Source of the DNA: Azolla caroliniana
Lineage: Eukaryota; Polypodiophyta
Direction of reading: 5' to 3'
Assembly (NCBI GenBank): GCA_043228905.1
Contig: JBHGNT010000008.1
Location: forward strand, 930,001-994,000
DNA: 64,000 nucleotides
Position 1 is the stretch's first letter; the number at the start of each line of letters is the position of its first letter. The notes below the pieces were generated by a model. The model was not told where the DNA came from. It did no database searches and was given only the letters and a program-made list of their open reading frames with translations. Of the stretch, positions 12,917 to 25,408 are shown piece by piece. A program made the translations under genes and the position numbers.

Positions 12917-12999
12917 CTACAACGCCTAAGGAAGGTAGTCATCTTAGCTCAAAAGCTTACGCAAGTGGACCCACACTGTTTTTGGGTACTGAATTGTGA

Positions 13000-13215
13000 A
13001 GAGATTGGAGGGTGTCTTTGTTGAATGTGGGTTGTGTGAGGCTCATGTTGAGGGGAGTCTGTTGAGTAATTTTGTGTTGAGGTTTTGGTGCTTCATTTAT
13101 ACGTGATGTTTTCTTGTAGCCATTGCAAAGTGGCTTGTAACATATGAGTTGTATATTATCCTATGTACTTTTTCTTAACTAATGCAAGTAGAATTATTAT
13201 TTTTGGAAAAAAAAG
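13000..13215 (+). mobile_element. LINE copy A, 3' UTR and A-rich tail
   Basis: This stretch matches the end of LINE copy B (about 33470-33710) almost base for base in parts, for example ATATGAGTTGTATATTATCC at about 13144 and 33645, and both end in TTTTTGGAAAAAA. It marks the 3' end of the LINE and shows that copy A has lost several kb between endonuclease and tail. Confidence 0.8.
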
Positions 13216-15766
13216 AAAAACTAGGATGGCTTGGCTACCCTAGGGTTCGTGGGGGAGAATTGTGAGTGGGATCACCGTAAGGAATGGTCTAAAAAGCAAA
13301 TAAATAAATAAAAGTAAGAGCCACAATATTACCACAACATGTGCATTCTTTATAAGCTCATGGTTGAGAGGCGTATCCCATCTACTTATTGAGATGATCC
13401 ACACCCTCATGAAAAGAAATCAAATGTTAAGTATAAGTAGACTTTTCATGTGAAATAAGACTATACACACTAAATTGCATTTTGAATTTGTGGATCTAAG
13501 ATTAAATTAATATGATAAATTCATCATAATTTAAGTCGAATGCCAATGACTATCCTTTAAATGGTGACGTCCCATGCTTGATATAAAAAAAAATCTCCAT
13601 GTAATTGATGATTGGCAAAGTCCAAGATTAGAGTTTGTTAGAGTTTCTTATAGATGAAGGCTAAAAATGATAGGGAGGTTAAGGGAGAGGAGAAATGGCC
13701 TTAACACTCATAGATGCCCATTCATCATAACCTCATAAATGACTTAAATGGGACAAAAGAGCATTGTTAAGGAATCTAGAATATCCTCGAAGCCAAATAC
13801 AAGAATGACAATAAAGTGGAATTATCATGGCCTTATAAACGTCAATGAGCACATCCTTTACTAAACATTTCAATGTACAAAACATATGAAAAGTTCCACA
13901 TCATGATATTTATTCAATGTTTAATTAGATTTTTATGTGCAAAAGCTTGTTTTCTTATTATTGTGTTGTTACGACGTGTCCTGTGTGTCCTACACAGACA
14001 CATCGATCTTTCTCCAATACAAAATTTTCCATGGCATGCCCTGCACGAGTACTCATGTAGATTCCATCAATAGAAAAATCCCAAAATACTCTTTGATAAG
14101 TTGCAATTACTCACACGCTATTTGCCCATGCATGGTAGCTATTAGACAAACGTGATTCACAATGAATCATAATGATACAACGTAACACAAAGCTTTCATA
14201 AAATCCAACTAGTCCAACTTGCCTACAAGCGTATGAGGTTGACAACTTATATATACTTTTTGGGGTGGGAGGGGTCATGATGTCACATCGAATCTTGTTG
14301 GTGAGAAATTATGAATGGGTGGGCTATTCATAGAAAGGGGGGATAGGACATTTGGCATCATATGGTTGAACATGTGGCTTTTGATCGATCTTCTTGGCAC
14401 TAGTATACAATCTAAGATCCTTTTTTGAACTTGCTGTTCCGAACATCAATAAACTAGCTTATAAAAATCAAAGGTATCAAGGTTATATTACATTACATAT
14501 GTGCAAACTTACCAATTCTTTTGTAAAGAGAAAGTTTAACTTTAATATTGTCTATTTGCATTGAGACACAAACTTAATTGTTAGCTATCTATTTTAGAAA
14601 GAATGTGCCTTACTCCTCTTTATCAAATGAGTTCTATTGTCACTTTTTTTGGCACTCAACTTTGTTACATGTCATTATTTGACAAATTAAGTTTGTCTCA
14701 TATAAAACAGTAGTGCAACAAAACTTATGAAATGGATGCTTCATATACTAGAGTTCCTTTATAGCTATGTCAATAAAATGGAATTCATATGCTTTTATCA
14801 TTGCATGTTATAAGATTGTGGTATCATTTTCAAACCTCCAAATTATGGAAAGTGAGGTTGTCAAGCCATGTGTCGTGTCTCAGACTATGATATTATGTGG
14901 AAAGTGAATTTGTCAAACCATTTAAAAAGTGTTACCCGATCTTAAACTAACAAAGGTTTTGGAAAGTGTTGAGCAATTCTTTTGGGGAAAAGTGTTTCAC
15001 GATCTTGAGAACATGCATGCTTTTTGCGAAGAACACAACGTTAGACCAACAACTTCAATGCAAATAAACCATAATGTTGAGTGATTCTTTTAGGAGACAA
15101 GTGTTTCACGACCTTCAGAACATGCGTGCTTTTTACAAAGAACACAACACTAGACCAACGACCTCAAAGCAATAAACTATAATGTTTACTAGGACGTCAC
15201 CATGATTATACCAATAGTAAACATAAATTGACGTTGAATAAAGTTATATTGCTAGACTCACTAAGTTTCTCTCCTCGGTCTCATAGGTCAAATTTGGCCT
15301 CCTTGTGGACAATTTTTTTTCTTATCTATTCTCTTCTCATTTTTCGAGCTATAATCAAGGTACTAATCTAGGTTCTATTATTTATGTGCAAGCACATTGG
15401 TTTCCCTCATCAAATATAAATCAATGACTGAATCTAACTTCAAAGCTAATACCTTTTTCTTGAAAGACCCCACACTAATGTGACTTTCTTTATCGAGTTT
15501 GTCTTTGATGGTAGTTTGTAAACGTAAGCAACCATAAGCTACGATGTGTCATCAGACAATCCTTTTTCAATGTAAAAAAAAGGTGAATAACTCTCGCACT
15601 TAATTAACGACATACAATGGTGCACACTTATGTTTCTTTATGGGCCACATATAAATAATTGTAAATATTAAGCACTAAAGAAGATCTCCATGTTAAAACA
15701 TATCCATGCATCAATCATGTTGGGGTAACAATTTATGTTTTTAACCTACTTAGGGTTGATTTCGAA

Positions 15767-15811
<45 letters not shown>

Positions 15812-17345
15812 TACACTCTTCCTTTTTTTGCCTTTGTCTTTCTTGTTCCCATTTACTTCCTTACCCTACTCTCCATGAGATGACATTTGTACACGATGTT
15901 CACATCTCGCTTGTGTTCGCTCTGATGCGAACATCTCAAGTAAGACAAAAATATTAGGCAACAATGAACGTTCAATGCCCTACATTGTTAACGTGTCAAA
16001 TGACCTTTTGTGCATGGTGGTTGGTTCACATCTAGTAAATGACTTGAATGACATGGGGGGGTGTGGGGGGTGGTACACATACACTTTTATCTCAAGAGTA
16101 TCGTCCTTTGTTATGCAATTTATTTCTCTTTGGAGCGCATAATATCATGCACACATTCTCTCTACCTCTTTGTTTAGTCTCACTATTGTTTGTCTTATTG
16201 ACTCTAGCTCTACTCTCTATGTCTCTTCCTCTCTCTTTCTAGCAATGTCTATTTTTATTCGCTTTTGTGGCCATGCTAGTGACATCCAATCCCACAGTGG
16301 ACACTGAATTTGTAAAGATATTTGTTTATGGGTGAAAGGGTATTTGAACTAATAGAAGATATAAAGGCATGAATGATTTTGCAATGTACATAACAAACTG
16401 CTTAAGGTCGTGAATAATTTTGCTTACCCAGTGCCCACCACAACATCATGTTTATACATAAACTTTATAAATGCTATAAAGACACATGAAGCAATGGTTA
16501 CACCATGTGCTTTTATTGTAGTGTATTGTTGTTGTTTCCTCTTTTTGTTGTTCCTTTTATTAAGATATCACCTTGTTTTCTTTTCTAATTCCATATGATA
16601 CCTTTGCAACGAGGGTAAATAATTACGAAGTTTGATCTCTTGTGTTTGAACCTTGACCATGCACACAAAGACACATTCTTGATTTTTGGAAAAAAATGAA
16701 AAAGAAAAAAGACACATTCTTGATCATATAGTAAGGTTCCAACTTGCAATATTGATAACGCAAACTCGACAAATGCATGGAAACATATAATATATATGTA
16801 TTTGTATTATAGAAAACATTAGCCAACATTGGGCACAATAAATGAAACAAGGACAGTTGTCATGTTGATGTTTACATATTTTGTTATTGACATCAATAAG
16901 CCACTTAATTTTAGTGTGTCAATGATATCTACCACTTAACGTTGCATACAAATTTTAGTGTTTATTAGGAAGGCTTTTTAAATACCTCTCAAATTCATAT
17001 AGAATTATGAAAGTACTTGTGTTCTAAAATTCTTAAGGTACCCCTAATGTCTCAAAAAACTTGAAGAATCTCACTTATCTTTAGAGTTTTTTTTTTTCCA
17101 AATAAGAATATACTCCATTAGTTAAAATGACATACAATACACAACTTTAGTCCCTCTAACGGGTACTCATTACCTACTTCCACATGGGCTACATCACTTA
17201 TTTATCTTACACTCAATAGCCCACATGTTTGTTCTCTATGTTTCTCATGTCATTCACGCCCCTCTATCATCTAATGGGAGGGGGGAACTTATATATAGAG
17301 TTTTGTGAAACTTTAGGAGTGTTTTGATCAATTTCTTTTACCTTC
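13216..17345. other. Intergenic, AT-rich; one diverged tandem duplication and a TA microsatellite
   Basis: No coding feature is supported. A unit of about 109 bp at 14966-15073 is repeated at 15074-15183 (both contain GTGTTTCACGA and GAACATGC). A TA run occupies about 15773-15802. The rest is AT-rich without recognisable domains. Confidence 0.5.
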
Positions 17346-17411
17346 TCTTAACTAGAATAAAGACACAGGGAGATAGATATATTAAAGACAATATAGCAAG
17401 AGAAAGATATT

Positions 17412-19109
17412 GTGATGACAGGGTTAATGGAGTTGGAACGAGAGATGAACCGCTCCATTGCACCTGCCTCTACGTCAATGCACAAGACCAAGGATGCCGC
17501 CGCTCTTACGACTGCCTCTATAGGCGTACATGCAACCGTCGCATGTATGGCTGATCTGACAACATGTGGACAGGGGAATAAGACAATGGTGATGCCTGCA
17601 TATTCACTTGTTACTTTGGCACCAAGTGGACATGCAATTTCACCACTAAGGTTGTTGCTTCAAGGTCGTCAGAGGGATTATCTGCTGGAGGAAAGACTAG
17701 GATTGGAAGAGATAGCAAGAAATCAGATATGGCAAGAACTTTGCTCAATGGGGTTGTAGGTGATGGTTCGATGAACATTGATGCAAGTTCAAGACAGGAA
17801 CACTCACCACAAGGTCGTGATCAATTTTATCGGGGCTCTAGTGTAGGTAACCCAGATGCAACTCCTATTTCAGACAATGTGGTTGAACTCCTCTTATCGG
17901 AACAAGATATGATTCATATCTTGCAAGAGATTCAAGTGATGGAAAGGCGGACGATCATTGCACATGTGTTAGGGATTCGTCCGTCGTGTGTTGATCTGCG
18001 TTTATTGTTGCAAGCTGCTTTAAAGCAGGATGTTGACAAAATTGTGGATGTGCAGTTGTTAGGAAGGAACTACTATCAACTCGAGTTTGAATTAGATCGA
18101 ATGGTGCTATTTATGTTAGAAAGGAAAGCTATCATAGTCAAGGGAGGATGGGTTTCTTTTCACAAATGGATCCACAATTTCTCGGCAAACCAGGTACATC
18201 ATGACCTTGACTCTTTTTATACATGTATGGTGGTTCTCCCGAACTTGCATAAAGGATGGACAACTTCTATCGCATTAATTGCTGCTACAATTGGTACGGT
18301 ATTAGAGGTATATGATAAAACACGAAAAGAAGGAGACAAAATGTTAGGTATGATGTCAGCTAAGATTCTGGTTTCTAAGGCTACGGTATTGCCATCTCAC
18401 ATTCTGTTGCCCAATTTGTTGAACTCAACGCAGTCTCCGTATTCTTAGAAAATCATGTACCGAGGTCTGCCCAATCAATGTTTTCGGTGTTTTGGGTTTG
18501 GCCATTTGGCCAAAAATTGTCCTAAGTTTCAAAATGCCTCTCATATAGTGGAGCCCTCTACAACCATTATTCCATACAAGGACTCATCTGAAGGATGGAC
18601 TATAGTAGGGAATAGGAAAACATCTCGACCAAGTAAAACCAACAATACAGGCTAATAACCTTCAGGAATTTCCTCCCCTTCAGAATAAATATACAACACT
18701 TCATGTAGATGATGAGGATCCTCAAGTGCCACTCGTGACAGGTTCATTGATCTCATCGAAGACTGATACATGTCCCCCAATGACAACAATACCTTCTAAT
18801 TCATCTTCTCGGTTGATAGAGGGCCAACCACCTACCAAAACAATCTCGCCAGATAAATTGAAATAGAAGGAAGATGACATGGAGATTGACATAGCTCAAC
18901 AAGGAAAGTTAGAGCTACAAGGGCAACAGAAGATGGTGGCTGTCACTATCCAACAATTGGAGGAAACTGCACCTATACCTACAACTGATAATAACAAAGG
19001 AAAAACTCTTTATGAGAAAAAGGAAACAATGGAAGTAGAATTGTTATTGACAGAGAAAGACGCCAATGGTTTCAAGTTTGGATCCTCGAAAGATATGGTA
19101 GCTGACTAG
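17412..19109 (+). pseudogene. LINE ORF1 (DUF4283-like domain plus CCHC zinc knuckle), broken
   Basis: The frame at 17412-17759 shifts to the frame at 17729-18448. After a TAG at 18446-18448 it continues through CFRCFGFGHLAKNC (about 18480-18521), a C-x2-C-x4-H-x4-C zinc knuckle. The region before it (IQVMERRTIIAHVLG ... WVSFHKW) resembles the DUF4283 RNA-binding-like domain common in plant LINE ORF1 and zinc-knuckle proteins. A third frame, 18879-19109, gives a polar tail. ORF1 proteins bind LINE RNA. One frameshift and at least one stop make it non-functional. Confidence 0.75.
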
Positions 19110-19260
19110 GTGTTGGATAAGGTTGTCAAAGAGCATAGGGTTCATAAGTATGCAAGGAAGGACTTGCTAACAAAGCGACAAATCCACGCTCAAGAGGGCG
19201 CTAAGAAGAGTTGTCAGGATGTTCTCCTTGAGAAACGGACATCTTCAAATCATATGTAGT

Positions 19261-19821
19261 ATGGACAAGTTAAATATCCTTTCCTAGAACGTGCAAGGCC
19301 TAGGGGGTTAGGCCTTTCCTAGATTTAAAGGACTTATACGAGCATATTTAGATACACCTAATGTTGGTGGTATTGATATTCTTTTTTTGCAAGAGCATCA
19401 CTTGTCTGCTGATAGGATACGAAGTTATGGTTCCATCCTGCCAGAGAAATGGATACATTTCTGGGTCCCAACGATAGGTCCAAATAGTAGACAAACTGGT
19501 TCATGTATGGCTATTAAAGAACAATGGGCATCCATCATAGTCTTGGCAGGTACTATGTTGAAAAAAAGAGTGCAGTTTCTTATTCTTCAAATAGGACCTC
19601 AAAAGACTAGTATTATAAATCTATATGCTTCTAACTCGGCCTTAGAAAGAGCTTCCTTTGGGATTTCTCTTTCTCAATACACCGGATTAGCAGATTCTTG
19701 GCTTGTGGGTGGTGACTTTAACATGATTGAAGAAGCATCTGATAGAAGGGAAAGCTCAATCAGTACAATTACAGGCCGAGAAGCTAGAGCTTGGGATTCC
19801 TTCTATTTCTCTTTTGATTGA
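19261..19821 (+). pseudogene. LINE ORF2 endonuclease part, broken
   Basis: The frame starts at ATG 19261 and encodes an L1-type endonuclease: NVQGLGG, ILFLQEHHL, INLYASNS, WLVGGDFNM. Stops lie within the first 20 codons (TAG in place of the Trp before NVQGLGG, then a TAG after GLGG) and at 19819-19821. The Asn, Glu and Asp motifs of the family are still readable. The enzyme nicks target DNA for target-primed reverse transcription. Confidence 0.85.
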
Positions 19822-20434
19822 TTGGTCCTATGGAATATTCACTCCATTTCTTGAATGCAAGGCTCTCTTCGTTTCTCCTGGTCAAATGATAGTGTGGTTG
19901 CAGCTAATTTGGCACAATTGGATAGGATCTATGTTAGTAGGTTTTTCTAGGAAGCTTCTGGATCTATGGGGATTATTGCCGGGATGGTAACTTCTGATCA
20001 TTATCCATTGAAGTTAAACATTGTATTCACCAAAAGATCCTATCTTAAGCAATTCTGTATCCCGGCCTCATTGCTTGTTGATGAAAATCATAGAGTTTCT
20101 ATAGCTCAAATATGGTCTAAAAATAGCTTCTATGATGCCTTTCTACTAAGAGATATCACTTATGCCATCCTTGATGTCAAGAGCTTCTTCATAAACATAA
20201 TTGCCTCTTCAGTTGATCGATGGAATGCATAGATTCCTAATTTGCGTCGAGCATTGGCTGCAACACAAAAGTTATTGGAAAAATACCCAACCTCACCTAT
20301 GTTGCTCTTGGATTTATAAGAAGTAAAAAGTAATTTAAAAGAAAAGCAACATGTGAGAGGCTTGTATTTCTACCAATGTAATACAACTTCTTGGTCACAG
20401 ACGCAAGATAGGGTTAACAGAGAGTTCTTCAGTC

Positions 20435-20439
20435 AATTT
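20435..20439. repeat. Target-site duplication AATTT, left of the solo LTR
   Basis: The five bases AATTT precede the LTR's TG and are repeated exactly at 20833-20837 after its CA. Deleting the LTR and one copy rejoins the LINE reading frame (FFSQFKQKYKTL). Confidence 0.9.
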
Positions 20440-20832
20440 TGTGAATGTAAACGTGCGGAAGCATTAGACAGAACCGGCTCAACCAGATAGCAACAGAGAA
20501 TAAGAGGTTTAATGGAGAAGCTTAATACACAGAGAGAGTATACACAGAAGAGACAAAGAGAGCAGAACATAAACGTTTATTCAAAATAACTCTACAACTT
20601 TGTACATACAACATGCTAAACAACACTATTTATACAAGTCCATAAAGGACTGACAAGTACTTCAATATTCCTACGTGCGACTGACACTAACTACGAGACA
20701 ATGCTTACCTAGTAGTTTAGGCTACTACTAGGTCTCCGGTTCACGCTCGAATCCGGCTCTTCGATCCGTCTCCCCGATCTGGCTTAGGCTTCTTCAGCCG
20801 ATCCAGATCCGGTTGAGCTTGCTTGCTCAACA
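20440..20832 (-). mobile_element. Solo LTR of a Ty1/copia element
   Basis: 393 bp, TG..CA, flanked by perfect AATTT duplications. It is clearly related to the LTRs at 24965-25408, 31049-31453 and 58503-58899: shared GTGCGGAAGC near one end, CTGACACTAACTACGAGAC, TAGGCTACTACTAGG, and CCGGTTGAGCTTGC near the other. Like those, it reads on the minus strand. The internal region was presumably lost by LTR-LTR recombination. Confidence 0.93.
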
Positions 20833-20837
20833 AATTT
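20833..20837. repeat. Target-site duplication AATTT, right of the solo LTR
   Basis: Exact copy of 20435-20439; together they date the insertion as later than the LINE. Confidence 0.9.
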
Positions 20838-23800
20838 AAACAGAAGTATAAAACACTATCTATCAAAACCCTAAAACGACTTGATGATTCTGAGATGCGG
20901 GACATAGCTACGACATGTTACCATCAATTGTTATCTGCTAAATCCTTCTCAGAGGAAGATCTTAATAAGAGACAACTTGTACTAGAAATAGTATAACAGA
21001 AGGTCACTCACGTAATGGCTTCACAATTGCTTCAACCATTTACAGACACTAAAGTCTGGAGTCTGGACAACGGCTAAATCCTTGGGTAAATATGTGTGTC
21101 CTGGAAAGGATGCCATAGGAGTGGTATTCTATTTGCATTACTGGGACTTGTTGGGGCCTATCTTACTAGAGCAGTTAATTTAATTTTCTCATCAGGGAAT
21201 ATGCTCAATGTATGGACGGAAGGAATCATATACATGATTCCGAAATTAGATGCTCAATGTAATGAAATCTCAAAATGGCATCCAATAACTTTGCTTAATG
21301 ACATCTATAAAATAGTAGAAAAGACTACAGCCAATAGAATGCGACTGTTGCTTCCTTCGATTATACATTATACACAATCAAGATTCCTTCAAGACAAAGC
21401 ATCTTTGACAATATCTTCCTTTTTTGGGAGATGATTGCATTGGCTCAACATCACGAGAAAGCATATGATAAAGTAGATTGGGACTTTCTAGAGGCAATTC
21501 TATTAAGATTAGGGTTTCCAAGTGCATGGATAAAATGTGTGTTTGCATTATATAGACATGCTTCTAGCTTGGTTCTATTTTCTGGAGGCAATTTCCAGAT
21601 CTATTCAACAAGGTTGTCCGTTAGCACCATTTCTTTTCATTTTATTTGGGGAAGCTCTATCATCTTTTCTTAGATCCTCAACGACGGCTATCCAAGCAAT
21701 AGCCTTATCTATTGCAAACTCGATAGTTATTGATGTCGAGTTTGCGGATGACACTGCTCTTTATATTCGCGGAGATGTTGCTAAACTTGATCGGGTACAA
21801 AATGCTTTACAAATATTTTCAAATGCTACTAGATCCTCTCTCTATTGGAATAAATCTGTAGGCCTTTGGGCCAGTGATGAACCGCGTCCAGAGTGGTATC
21901 CAGGCCCTACATTCCGTTGGCTAAATCATGGGGAGCCCATTCGTTACTTAGGTTGTCTTGTTGGCATAAATTTACCATCTGAAGTGATGCTATCACCATT
22001 GCTATTATCCATTAAGTGTAAGTTGGCATATTGGGACTCACAATAGTTATCCCTTGCAGGTCGGGTTGTCATTGCAAATTCGGTGTTGCTGGCGTCAATG
22101 TGGTTTATCGCATCTGCTTGGCTGTTCTCTAGGTCGGCAATCATGAAAGTTCAAAGCCTCATACGTAACTTCCTCTGGGGTGGAAAGAATGGGTCTCGTG
22201 CAGTGGCCAAGGTGGCATGGGATGTTTTGATTAGGCCAAAAAGTCAGGGAGGGTTGGCTTGATAAATCTCTTGATACAATCTCGAGCTCTCTTGACAAAG
22301 TTTGTAGTCAGAGGGCTATTGCTAGGGATAGAGGCATGGAAGGGTATGCTACTTAATCAGCTGATGCAATTATCTCCCAAGACGGGAGGAAACTGGTTGC
22401 CTTCTTTGAAATGGATGTTCTTGACAGATGTACAGACACCAAGACAGAATCTAACATTCAATAGGTTTCTACGGGGAATCGTCAAAGCATGGGATGTAAT
22501 CAATATTTTTTTACACAAGAAGATCCCTAACACATGGGATGGTTGGATGAATCAGCCGCTTTTGGCTAATTCTCTCGTCCGGGATTCTATTGGAAATGTA
22601 TTAGGCCTTAGACCTTGTCTTACATGGGGAAAACTTGACAATGGGCCAGCAACATCAGTAGGATCCTTGATTCATTTTTAGTAGATGCCAGAAGTGGATC
22701 GACTTAAGCAGTTACACTCGATATATGGGGCGAAGACAATGACAATGGATATTTTAGCGGCCTTCTCACAAGCCTTAGTGTGACTTCAACCAATGCAGGA
22801 ACATATGTGGTTTGGTTGCCTTACGAATGACATGATGCTCTTTGTTAAAGGAATTTCTACAGACGGGTGCATTTTTTATTTCCCTATTCAACAGGATAAT
22901 AAATTGCAGCCTTATACACCCTCTGATAATTTACTACAAAACCTACTTGTTGTTCCAGTAAGGGGGATTACCAAAACTGGTAAGAAATGGCTATTGGATC
23001 CACAATCGTCAATAGCTCATTTGTGGGATATGCTTTGGTTATATGCACGACATCCAGTTAATAAGCTGATGTGGACCCAAGGGATGGTTTTGGACTAGTC
23101 CCATGATGGATCCAATGCAGAAAGTTGCATTCTTTTAGTATACTGTGAAGTTTAGTAGAACCTTACTCATCTCTAAGAATATTCCAACTCCTACGGCTCA
23201 AAAGCACTGGAATAAGTGGGGTGTTTCAAGCAATCATTTGAAGGATCGGTCTTTTCAGGATTTGGTCTTTTTAGGGACCAACAAAATACATTCTCTTCAG
23301 ATGGCTTTTACTACATGCAACATTATCAGTAGGTTAGTCTATGAAAGGAAATGTGGCACCCATACTTAGACAATGTAGTTATTGCGGTGACTTGCAGGAA
23401 ACTACCAAGCATGCTCTTTTGTCCTGTTCACTAGCCCAACAGGTATGGAATAAAGTTCTTTCTTTATTCTTGACAATTAATGCAAGTTGCCTCTTCTCTG
23501 TATGGGGGGTTCTCCATTCCAGTCTCTTATTGTATGAGACAGATGATGTTCTAGAGGCTAAGACAACCATCAACACGCATCTAATATCTGTCTCCCCTTT
23601 TCAGCAACCTCGAAAGCAAATGCGTGCAACCCATGTATGGAAAACAGTATCTACAGTTACATTATGGACCTTATGGAAGTATCAGTGTAAAAGACAATAT
23701 GATTCCATAATTCCCCTTCTCTTAGATATATTGCTAGAATTATGGGAGAGCTTATTGGCGGTAGTGGGTGGGCAATATGACAATATGTCAGGCTCTTCGG

Positions 23801-23916
23801 AGGTTGTTCTTAAGAAAAGGAAAAAATTACTACAGTTATGGAGGAAGTTGCCTCTATTCACGGTTTCCTCTCAAGGACCCATCTGGAAATATCATCACCC
23901 TTGGCCCTTCCCCTGA
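20838..23916 (+). pseudogene. LINE ORF2 reverse transcriptase and C-terminal zinc-binding region, broken
   Basis: The sequence continues the same ORF2 downstream of the solo LTR. Recognisable parts are the finger region (IIYMIPKLDA), the palm motif VEFADDTALYIRG (about 21738-21776), the thumb and connection region (RYLGCLVGI, SLAGRVVIANSVLLASMW) and a zinc-binding tail (CSYCGDLQETTKHALLSC at about 23370-23420). At least four frame changes and several stops are present. The expected enzyme is an RNA-dependent DNA polymerase that copies LINE RNA at the target nick. Confidence 0.85.
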
Positions 23917-24029
23917 TCATCCTTTTTGTATATAATACTCTCTAATTGTACATTGTGTAGCCTTCAGGCGTTTTTTCTTAATATTAATGAAGGAAATCCT
24001 TTTGGAAAAATAAAATAAAACAACTAGAG

Positions 24030-24475
24030 TGATAATTGACCACATACTCACGCCAAACAATTAGAAGGATTAGTGACCACAAAATAGAGATAAGTTGACC
24101 AAAGATTAGAGAGAAATAATTCTCAGAAATACATAAGAGAATAGAGAGAAAAAATAGAGAAGATACACGTTTTCTTTTATACTTGTCAAAATGTTTGTAT
24201 GTGTAGAAGTTTTTGCTACAAATTTGTTGGTTATGACATTGCTCACTATGACCACACAATAAGGTTGTGGGCACATAACAAAAAGCCGTGAGGAAATAAC
24301 GTAGTCTTTCACCCCATGTGTCCAATTTACATATAGAAGTATATAGTATTGGTGTTGGAAGTGGACTCTGGAGTAGGGAAAAGTGCATAAATATGAAACA
24401 TTGGCAAAAGAGAGTCTTTACACTAACCAATCATTGAAAAAAGAAGATCTATGTAGATTCCACATTCACTACCAA
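24030..24475. other. Short AT-rich gap between two LINEs
   Basis: No gene or repeat is recognised between the tail of the upstream LINE and the target duplication of LINE copy B. Confidence 0.5.
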
Positions 24476-24486
24476 CAATATCTAGT
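24476..24486. repeat. Target-site duplication of LINE copy B, left
   Basis: CAATATCTAGT here is repeated exactly at 33711-33721, directly after the A-rich tail of LINE copy B. Two preceding A residues also match. Confidence 0.88.
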
Positions 24487-24664
24487 CATTGAGCTACCGT
24501 TGGAATGGAGGTGTGTTGCCCAAGCCTTATATAGGAATGACTCGAGTAAGGTGTTGATTGCAGAAGTGATGAAGGTCATTGAGCTACCATTGGAATGCAG
24601 GTGTGTTGCCCAAGACTTATATAGGAATGGCTCGAGTAAGGTGTTGATTGCAGGAAGGAAAGGA
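24485..24664 (+). repeat. 90-bp in-frame tandem duplication at the 5' end of LINE copy B
   Basis: GTCATTGAGCTACC occurs at 24485 and again at 24575, and the following roughly 75 bases are also shared (Cys-Val-Ala-Gln ... Leu-Tyr-Arg-Asn in both). The period is 90 bp, or 30 codons, so the frame is kept. The first copy starts at the insertion point. Confidence 0.85.
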
Positions 24665-24964
24665 GCTCGAATATTTCTAACTAGATCCATCAGGCAAGGT
24701 TGTCCTCTTGCCCCCTTTTTGTTCCTTTTTATTATTGAAGCAATGTCTTCCTTTTTTAATAGTCAAGGGGCAAATCTTCATGGTCTTTCGATCCCTAACT
24801 CAAGGAAGTCCCTGCTGGACTCGGAGTTTGCGGACGATACGATGTTATACCTCCAAGGAAATGAAACGAATCTTGAGAGGGCACAAAGTGCTATTGATCT
24901 CTTTTGCAAAGCATCGGGAACCTCCATCAATTGGAATAAGTCCAAGGGTTTCTAGATTAGCTCG
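24487..24964 (+). pseudogene. LINE copy B, RT palm part, before the copia insertion
   Basis: The frame encodes RQGCPLAPFLFLF, EFADDTMLYLQG (about 24820-24855) and SINWNKSKGF, ending at a TAG (24953-24955) where the related LINE has Trp or Leu. The first 180 bp are a 90-bp unit repeated twice in frame (see 24485-24664). After the copia insertion the same protein resumes with EPELIWKPN at 31459. Confidence 0.85.
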
Positions 24965-25408
24965 TGAAAAAGAATAGCGTGTGCGGAAGCAATAGAAAAT
25001 AGAACACAGAAACACAGGTTTAATGGAAAGCTTGATAGTACGCGGGAGAGATAGAGAAAGAGCAGAACAACATTAATCTATTTCAAAACAATAATAGTTC
25101 TCTGTACATAAAACGTGCTCAACAACACTACTTATACAAGTCCTAAGAGGACTGACAGAAGTACGGTGTACTTCAATGCTCACTCGAGCGTCTGACACTA
25201 ACTACGAGACTATTAACTATTTAGTAGTCTAGGCTACTACTAGGCTTCCGGTTACTGTTTGATCCAGCTAACCGGCTCCCTGGCTCACCGGCTCAATTGC
25301 TCACCGGCTCGCCGATCCGTCTCACCGATCTGGCTTCATCCTTCTGGATGCCGATCCGGCTCAGGCTTATTCAGACGATCTGGATCCGGTTGAGCTTGCC
25401 ACACAACA
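24965..25408 (-). mobile_element. 3' LTR of copia element 1
   Basis: 444 bp, TG..CA on the plus strand. By eye about 98% identical to the 5' LTR (31049-31453) outside a block of roughly 39 bp that the 5' LTR lacks. It contains a TATA-like TATAAGTA on the minus strand near 25131-25138. Confidence 0.92.

Larger units (their letters stand above)
17350..24015 (+). mobile_element. LINE (L1-type), near full length, decayed, split by a solo LTR
   Basis: In order: ORF1 with a zinc knuckle, ORF2 endonuclease, RT with FADD motif, a C-terminal zinc-binding region, then an A-rich tail (GGAAAAATAAAATAAAAC at about 24003-24021). A possible short target duplication, AACTAGA, sits at 17350-17356 and 24022-24028; at 7 bp it is weak. 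A copia solo LTR interrupts it at 20440-20832. Many stops and frameshifts show it is inactive. Confidence 0.85.

Noticed and set aside
17350-17356. AACTAGA as a target duplication of the 17.35-24.0 kb LINE
   Set aside because: Seven bases match at 24022-24028 but the flanks diverge at once; kept only as a weak possibility, not as a feature.
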